Origin: Streptomyces collinus Tu 365
GTDB taxonomy: Bacteria; Actinomycetota; Actinomycetes; Streptomycetales; Streptomycetaceae
Assembly: GCF_000444875.1 (NCBI RefSeq)
Contig: NC_021985.1
Location: 6,034,170 to 6,098,169, forward strand
DNA length: 64,000 nucleotides
Direction of reading: 5' to 3'
The notes beneath the pieces are model-generated. The model ran no database searches and was not told the origin of the DNA. It was given only the letters and a program-made list of their open reading frames with translations. Each line of letters begins with the position of its first letter. The stretch's first letter is position 1. The position numbers were made by a program, and so were the translations under genes. Positions 60,331 to 64,000 of the stretch are shown one piece after another.

Positions 60331-60552
60331 TCCGCGCGACGGGCGCCGCCGGCCTGCGGGCCATCCGCCGTCCGCGGGCCGGCCCCCGGGCGTGCGCGGC
60401 CCGTCGTCCGCCGGCCACCTGCCTGCGGGTCGTGCGCCGCCCGCCGACAGCCGGCCGCGCACCGCCCGCGCGCTCCTCGACCACCGGTCTCCGGCTGTCC
60501 GCCGGGCGTCGGCCGCCCGCGGGCTGCCTGCCTGTCGTCCGCGGTACCTTGA

Positions 60553-60594
60553 CCGTCTGCCGTCTGCCGTCTGCCGTCTGCCGTCTGCCGTCTG
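60553..60594. repeat. Six perfect tandem copies of CCGTCTG
   Basis: A 7-bp unit repeated six times without error, followed by a partial unit. It is noncoding and a likely slippage-prone variable-number repeat. Confidence 0.95.
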
Positions 60595-60813
60595 CCGGCC
60601 GCGCGCCAGTTGTTCGCTGCCCCGCCGGTCGCCTGCCAGCCGGCCATCGCCTGCCGTCAGTCGACCGCGCTCCGCCCGCTGTGCTCCGTCCGCCGCGCTC
60701 CGCGCCGGCTGCACGCCGTCCGCCGCCCCACCAGCCACCCGCCGGTTGCCTGCCCGCCGGCGTCCGCTGCCTCACCGGTTGCCGTCCGCCGCCCGTCCCC
60801 CCGGACACACGAC

Positions 60814-60852
60814 CGCGGCCCGTCCCCCGGGTATACGGGGACGGGCCGCGGC
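60814..60852 (-). terminator. Terminator hairpin past the LAETG protein gene
   Basis: A perfect 15-bp stem (60814-60828 with 60838-60852) and 9-nt loop. It lies just past the 3' end of the minus-strand gene ending at 60886. Confidence 0.85.
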
Positions 60853-60885
60853 CCTGAAGGAGCGGTCGTGTCGTGAGGCGGAGCG

Positions 60886-61578
60886 TCAGCTGCCGGCCTT
60901 GGCTCCACGGCGGCGCATGCCGAAGTAGACCGCGCCACCGCCGACGACGACCAGGGCGCCCGCGACACCGGCGATCAGGCCGGTGTTGGAGTTGGCACCG
61001 GTCTCGGCCAGGTTCGAGTCACCGGTCGCCGGCGACGGCGCGTTGCTGGCCGGGGCCGCCGGGGCGGAGCTGGTGCTCTCGGAGGCCGACGGGGTCGGCG
61101 TCGAGGCCGGGGTGGACTTCGACGGCTTCGGCTTCGGCGACGGGGAGGCCGGCGCGGTCGGAGTCGAGGACTCCTCCTTCTTGCAGGCCGTGGACTGCGT
61201 CACCAGGTTCGGCGTGATGTCGTTGTCGACACGGCCGGCCTTGACGTGGACGCGGTAGGTGGCGTTCGGCTTCCAGGCCTCCTGGAAGGTGACCGTGGTG
61301 CCGTCGGCGGAGCCCTTGACCTTCTGCGGCTCGCCGACCTGCTTCGCGTCGGCACCGTTGTTCTCCAGGAACACGGTGATCTCGGCGGGGGTCGCGGAGG
61401 CGTCGTAGTCGGTCACGACGATGACGCCCTTGTCGCCGTCGCACTTGGCTTCGGCCTTGAACTCGCTGATGTTGCACGCGAGCGCCTGGCCGGCGACGCC
61501 GAGGGCGAGAGCGGCGGTGGCGGAGGCAACACCCAGGATGCGCACGGAACGGCGTGCACTGCGGCGGGTTATGGACAA
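60886..61578 (-). CDS. Secreted LAETG sortase-anchored surface protein
   Basis: A 230-residue protein. Signal peptide (ILGVASATAALALGVAGQALA), an about 105-residue beta-rich domain with two Cys (CDGDKG, STACKKE), then a Ser/Pro/Thr/Lys stalk. The C-terminus holds a sorting signal: LAETG, a hydrophobic segment (LIAGVAGALVVVGGGAVYFG) and MRRRG. LAxTG-type signals are used by class E sortases in Streptomyces, as for long chaplins. The TTG start is preceded by AAAGGA with good spacing. Likely wall-linked; role unknown. Confidence 0.88.
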   Translation of the reverse strand: MSITRRSARRSVRILGVASATAALALGVAGQALACNISEFKAEAKCDGDKGVIVVTDYDASATPAEITVFLENNGADAKQVGEPQKVKGSADGTTVTFQEAWKPNATYRVHVKAGRVDNDITPNLVTQSTACKKEESSTPTAPASPSPKPKPSKSTPASTPTPSASESTSSAPAAPASNAPSPATGDSNLAETGANSNTGLIAGVAGALVVVGGGAVYFGMRRRGAKAGS

Positions 61579-61741
61579 CGTTTGTCCTTTACAGAGTGCA
61601 GAACTGCGGGGGGTTTCGAGGGAGTTGAGACACCCGGTCGAGGCGAGGCCCCAACGCCCCCTGGAGTCTCACAGGTTTATAAGCGCTCCATAAGAGGTGT
61701 CAATGCATATGCCCGCAGCCACCGTTGACTTTACCTGCTTA

Positions 61742-62866
61742 TTACCCGCAGAGACGTTTCAACGCCTCGGGGGCCTGCTCGATCCGGTCAACGAGGGCGA
61801 TACGGGATTCCATCGCCCGTCCCGCCGCAAGTGACCGCAGCAGCGGCCAGGCCGGCAACTCCCGCGTCCAGTGACCCTCGTCCACCAGCACCATGGGCGT
61901 GGGCTCGCCCCGCGACTCGTAGTAGTTGGGAGTCGCGTTGTCGAAGATCTCCTGTACGGTGCCGGCGGCACCCGGCAGGAACACCACTCCGGCACCCGAC
62001 CGGGCCAGCAGGCCGTCCTCGCGCACGGAGTTGGCGAAGTACTTGCCGATGTGCGCGGCGAAGGCGTTCGGCGGCTCGTGGCCGTAGAACCAGGTGGGGA
62101 TGCCCACCGACTCCCCGCCGCCGGGCCAGCGTTCGCGCACCTCGAAGGCGGCTCGCGCCCAGTCGGTGACGGAGGGCCGGAACGAGGGGGACTTGGCGAG
62201 GACCAGCAACGCCTCCTCCAGCATGCCGTCCGCGAACGGCGCCGCGTACGCGCCGAGGTTGGCCGCCTCCATCGCGCCCGGTCCGCCGCCGGTGGCGACC
62301 GTGAAACCCGCGCGCGTCAACTGCCGTCCGAGACGGGCGGCTCCTGCGTACTCCATGGTGCCGCGGGCCATCGCGTGCCCGCCCATGACACCCACCACCC
62401 GTGCGCCGTCCAGGAGTTCGTCCAGGGCGTCGGAGACGGCGTCGTCGTGGATCGCGCGCAGCATCGAGGCGAAGATGTCGCCGTCGCTCCTGGTGCGCTG
62501 GAACCAGGCGTAGGCCCGGGCGTCCGGGGTCGCCTCGTAGCCCGCGCCGAGCGAGTCGAACAACTCGTCGGGTGTGTAGGCGAATCCGCGGTACGGGTCG
62601 AAGGGGAGCCCCGGGACGGGCGGGAACACCAGGGCCCCGGACGCGCCGACGCGGGAGGCCGCCTCGGGCTCCATCGGGCAGCCGAGGAAGACGGCGCCCG
62701 TGGTGTCGACGGTGAGCAGGGTCTCGGTACGGGCCGTCAGATCGACGGCCTGGACCCGGAACCGGGCCAGTGAGCCGTGCGTGGCGACCGCCTCGTCGAA
62801 CTCGGCGAGCGTTTCTATCTCGCGGTCGTGGGCGGCTCGGTGCGGCTGGGCGGGTGTCGGATGCAC
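61742..62866 (-). CDS. LOG-family/Rossmann-fold nucleotide-binding protein
   Basis: A 374-residue protein with a LOG-like core: VVGVMGGHAMARG, ATGGGPGAMEAANLGAY and PGAAGTVQEIFD, close to the PGGxGTxxE motif of cytokinin-nucleotide phosphoribohydrolases. An extra N-terminal domain of about 150 residues is present. The PGG to PGA change and the larger size mean LOG activity is not assured. Single gene. Confidence 0.82.
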   Translation of the reverse strand: MHPTPAQPHRAAHDREIETLAEFDEAVATHGSLARFRVQAVDLTARTETLLTVDTTGAVFLGCPMEPEAASRVGASGALVFPPVPGLPFDPYRGFAYTPDELFDSLGAGYEATPDARAYAWFQRTRSDGDIFASMLRAIHDDAVSDALDELLDGARVVGVMGGHAMARGTMEYAGAARLGRQLTRAGFTVATGGGPGAMEAANLGAYAAPFADGMLEEALLVLAKSPSFRPSVTDWARAAFEVRERWPGGGESVGIPTWFYGHEPPNAFAAHIGKYFANSVREDGLLARSGAGVVFLPGAAGTVQEIFDNATPNYYESRGEPTPMVLVDEGHWTRELPAWPLLRSLAAGRAMESRIALVDRIEQAPEALKRLCG

Positions 62867-62904
62867 CCGCCCATGCTAGGCACCCCGGGTCGAACGGGAC
62901 GCGC

Positions 62905-63312
62905 TCAGCCCTGCACGGCGGCCGGGTCCATCCAGACGACCTCCCAGGTGTGGCCGTCGAGGTCGTCGAAGGAGCGGCCGTACATGAAGCCGAGGTCCTG
63001 GGTCTTGTCGCCGGCCGAGCCGCCCGCCGCGACCGCCTTCTCGACCAGCTCGTCCACCTTCTCGCGGCTCTCCGCGCTCAGGCAGATCAGCACCTCGCTG
63101 GTGCGGGTCGAGTCGGCGATCTCCTTCTTCGTGAACGTGGCGTAGTGCTGCTTGCTGAGCAGCATCGCGATGATCGTGTCGCTGATGGCCACGCAGGCGC
63201 ACTCGTCGCTGGAGAACTGCGGGTTGATCGCGTAGCCGAGTTCGGTGAAGAACTTCTTCGACGTCTCGACGTCGTCGGTGGCCAGGTTCACGAAGATCAT
63301 CTGCTGGTACAT
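62905..63312 (-). CDS. VOC-family (glyoxalase-like) protein
   Basis: A 135-residue protein with the paired beta-alpha-beta fold of glyoxalase/bleomycin-resistance proteins: MIFVNLATDDVETSKKFFTELG, LDGHTWEVVWMDPAAV. The ATG at 63312 follows GGAGGG; the upstream ATG at 63360 is weaker. The substrate is unknown. Confidence 0.9.
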   Translation of the reverse strand: MYQQMIFVNLATDDVETSKKFFTELGYAINPQFSSDECACVAISDTIIAMLLSKQHYATFTKKEIADSTRTSEVLICLSAESREKVDELVEKAVAAGGSAGDKTQDLGFMYGRSFDDLDGHTWEVVWMDPAAVQG

Positions 63313-63432
63313 GGGGTTCCCTCCGGTGGTGCCGTCCGTGTCGTTCGGGTGGGTAGACACCGGCCCGGCGGGAAACTCATCGCCGCGCCGGCGACTTTCT
63401 TCCGGGCGCTCGGCGGAAAGTACCCGGGGGCC

Positions 63433-64000
63433 TCAGCGGGCCGACGGAAGCGCCGCCAGATCGGCGACGGCCACGGTGAGCGGTCCGAAGAGGACGAGCA
63501 GCGCGGCCGCGCGCAGCAGGGCGGCCCCGCGCAGCATCGTGGCCGGGGCGCCCAGGCGCAGCAGGGCGGCGGTGGTCTCGGCGCGGCACTGGCGGGCCTC
63601 GACGGCCGCCGTCAGCAGCGTCGCCACCGTGCATCCGGTGACCACGAGCGCGCCGAGCGTGGTCAGCGGGCCGAAGGCGGTGGCCGGGCCGTGGGACAGG
63701 GCGGTCAGGGCGTAGGCGGCCGAGGTGACCGCGCAGAGCACGCCGAGCGGGCGGCCGATCCGGGTGGCCTCCGCCATGAGCCCACGGCCGGCCAGCAGCC
63801 GCAGGGCCCCCGGGCGCGCGGACTGCAGCAGGCGCCCGCACAGGTGGGTCAGGCCGGGCCCGGCGAGGACGAGCCCGAAGGCGGTGAGGGCCCAGCCGGC
63901 CAGCACGGCGACGGCGTCGGAGGGCAGGTGGACGAGCGCGGGGACGGTACGGCCCGCGTACGCCTGCACGGTGAGGCCCGCGGCGACGGTCGCGACGCCC
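63433..64000 (-). CDS. Membrane permease C-terminal part, beginning beyond window
   Basis: The frame is open from 64000 to a stop at 63433 and continues upstream of the window. It holds several hydrophobic helices (VAVLAGWALTAFGLVLAGPG, LGVLCAVTSAAYALTALS, TLGALVVTGCTVATLLTAA, LLRAAALLVLFGPLTVAVADL). A cytoplasmic-type loop (EARQCRAETTAALLRLGAP) suggests an FtsX-like ABC permease end, but the rest is needed to decide. Confidence 0.65.
   Translation of the reverse strand, partial: GVATVAAGLTVQAYAGRTVPALVHLPSDAVAVLAGWALTAFGLVLAGPGLTHLCGRLLQSARPGALRLLAGRGLMAEATRIGRPLGVLCAVTSAAYALTALSHGPATAFGPLTTLGALVVTGCTVATLLTAAVEARQCRAETTAALLRLGAPATMLRGAALLRAAALLVLFGPLTVAVADLAALPSAR

Larger units (their letters stand above)
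60331..60885. other. Low-complexity intergenic region, 555 bp
   Basis: Composed almost wholly of CCGYCCG/GCCGYCC-type words, with the perfect heptamer array at 60553-60594. Open frames across it are compositional artefacts with no family likeness. It ends in a terminator hairpin at 60814-60852. Confidence 0.7.

Noticed and set aside
59509..60808. Minus-strand ORFs of 409 and 197 residues over the heptamer region
   Set aside because: Arg/Ala/Gly-rich translation of low-complexity repeats with no family features.

Overview
This window is a piece of a high-GC actinobacterial chromosome, almost certainly Streptomyces. Third codon positions are strongly G/C biased, GTG starts are frequent, and the developmental and physiological genes glcP, nsdA, amtB-glnK-glnD, the four-gene sipWXYZ cluster and whiG occur in the order known from the conserved core of Streptomyces coelicolor (from memory, around SCO5575 to SCO5650).

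Layout. 1-5.8 kb: the end of an anchored hypothetical protein, acylphosphatase, a small coiled-coil protein and smc. 6-10.1 kb: glucose permease glcP, then on the minus strand a luciferase-like oxidoreductase and an NCS1 nucleobase permease. 10.3-22.5 kb: ftsY, a degenerate primase/polymerase-like protein, nsdA, the nitrogen operon amtB-glnK-glnD preceded by two GlnR-type box pairs, ffh and a second FtsH-like protease. 22.5-31.6 kb: a methyltransferase, a SprT-like zinc protein, the translation cluster rpsP-KH-rimM-trmD-rplS, the signal peptidases sipW-X-Y-Z and a Nudix gene. 31.6-37.1 kb: a DUF2469 gene, a YraN nuclease-like gene, a ComM-like gene, dprA, whiG and a TetR regulator. 37.4-43.2 kb: M23 peptidase, rpsB-tsf-pyrH-frr-cdsA. 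43.3-46.4 kb: minus-strand accessory genes (SMI1/KNR4, zinc-ribbon, YceI, membrane protein and two small unknowns).

46.6-54.46 kb: a genomic island inserted at the 5' end of rlmN. A 41-bp repeat (38/41 identical), spanning the region just before the rlmN start codon and its first codons, lies at 46612-46652 and 54420-54460. Next to the left copy is a tyrosine integrase gene that is truncated and frameshifted. The cargo is two successive copies of a two-gene module. Each module has a small helical protein that overlaps by 4 nt a STAND (NB-ARC-like) NTPase with long, nearly identical 42-residue TPR repeats. A short motif of the form SIAxxxIGxAITGD ends each small protein and begins each NTPase, clearly in module 2 and more loosely in module 1. 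This resembles the effector/NLR pairs of bacterial amyloid signalling and is the best candidate in the window for a novel, probably anti-phage or self-killing, system.

54.4-64 kb: rlmN, a TPP riboswitch controlling a thiamine ABC transporter (thiB-thiP-thiQ), a mycothiol-dependent-type enzyme, a low-complexity intergenic stretch with a heptamer repeat, a sortase-type LAETG surface protein, a LOG-family protein, a VOC protein and the end of a membrane permease that continues past the window.

Many genes here carry a TANNNT hexamer 6-8 nt before the start codon, suggesting leaderless transcription. Several strong hairpins mark transcription ends.
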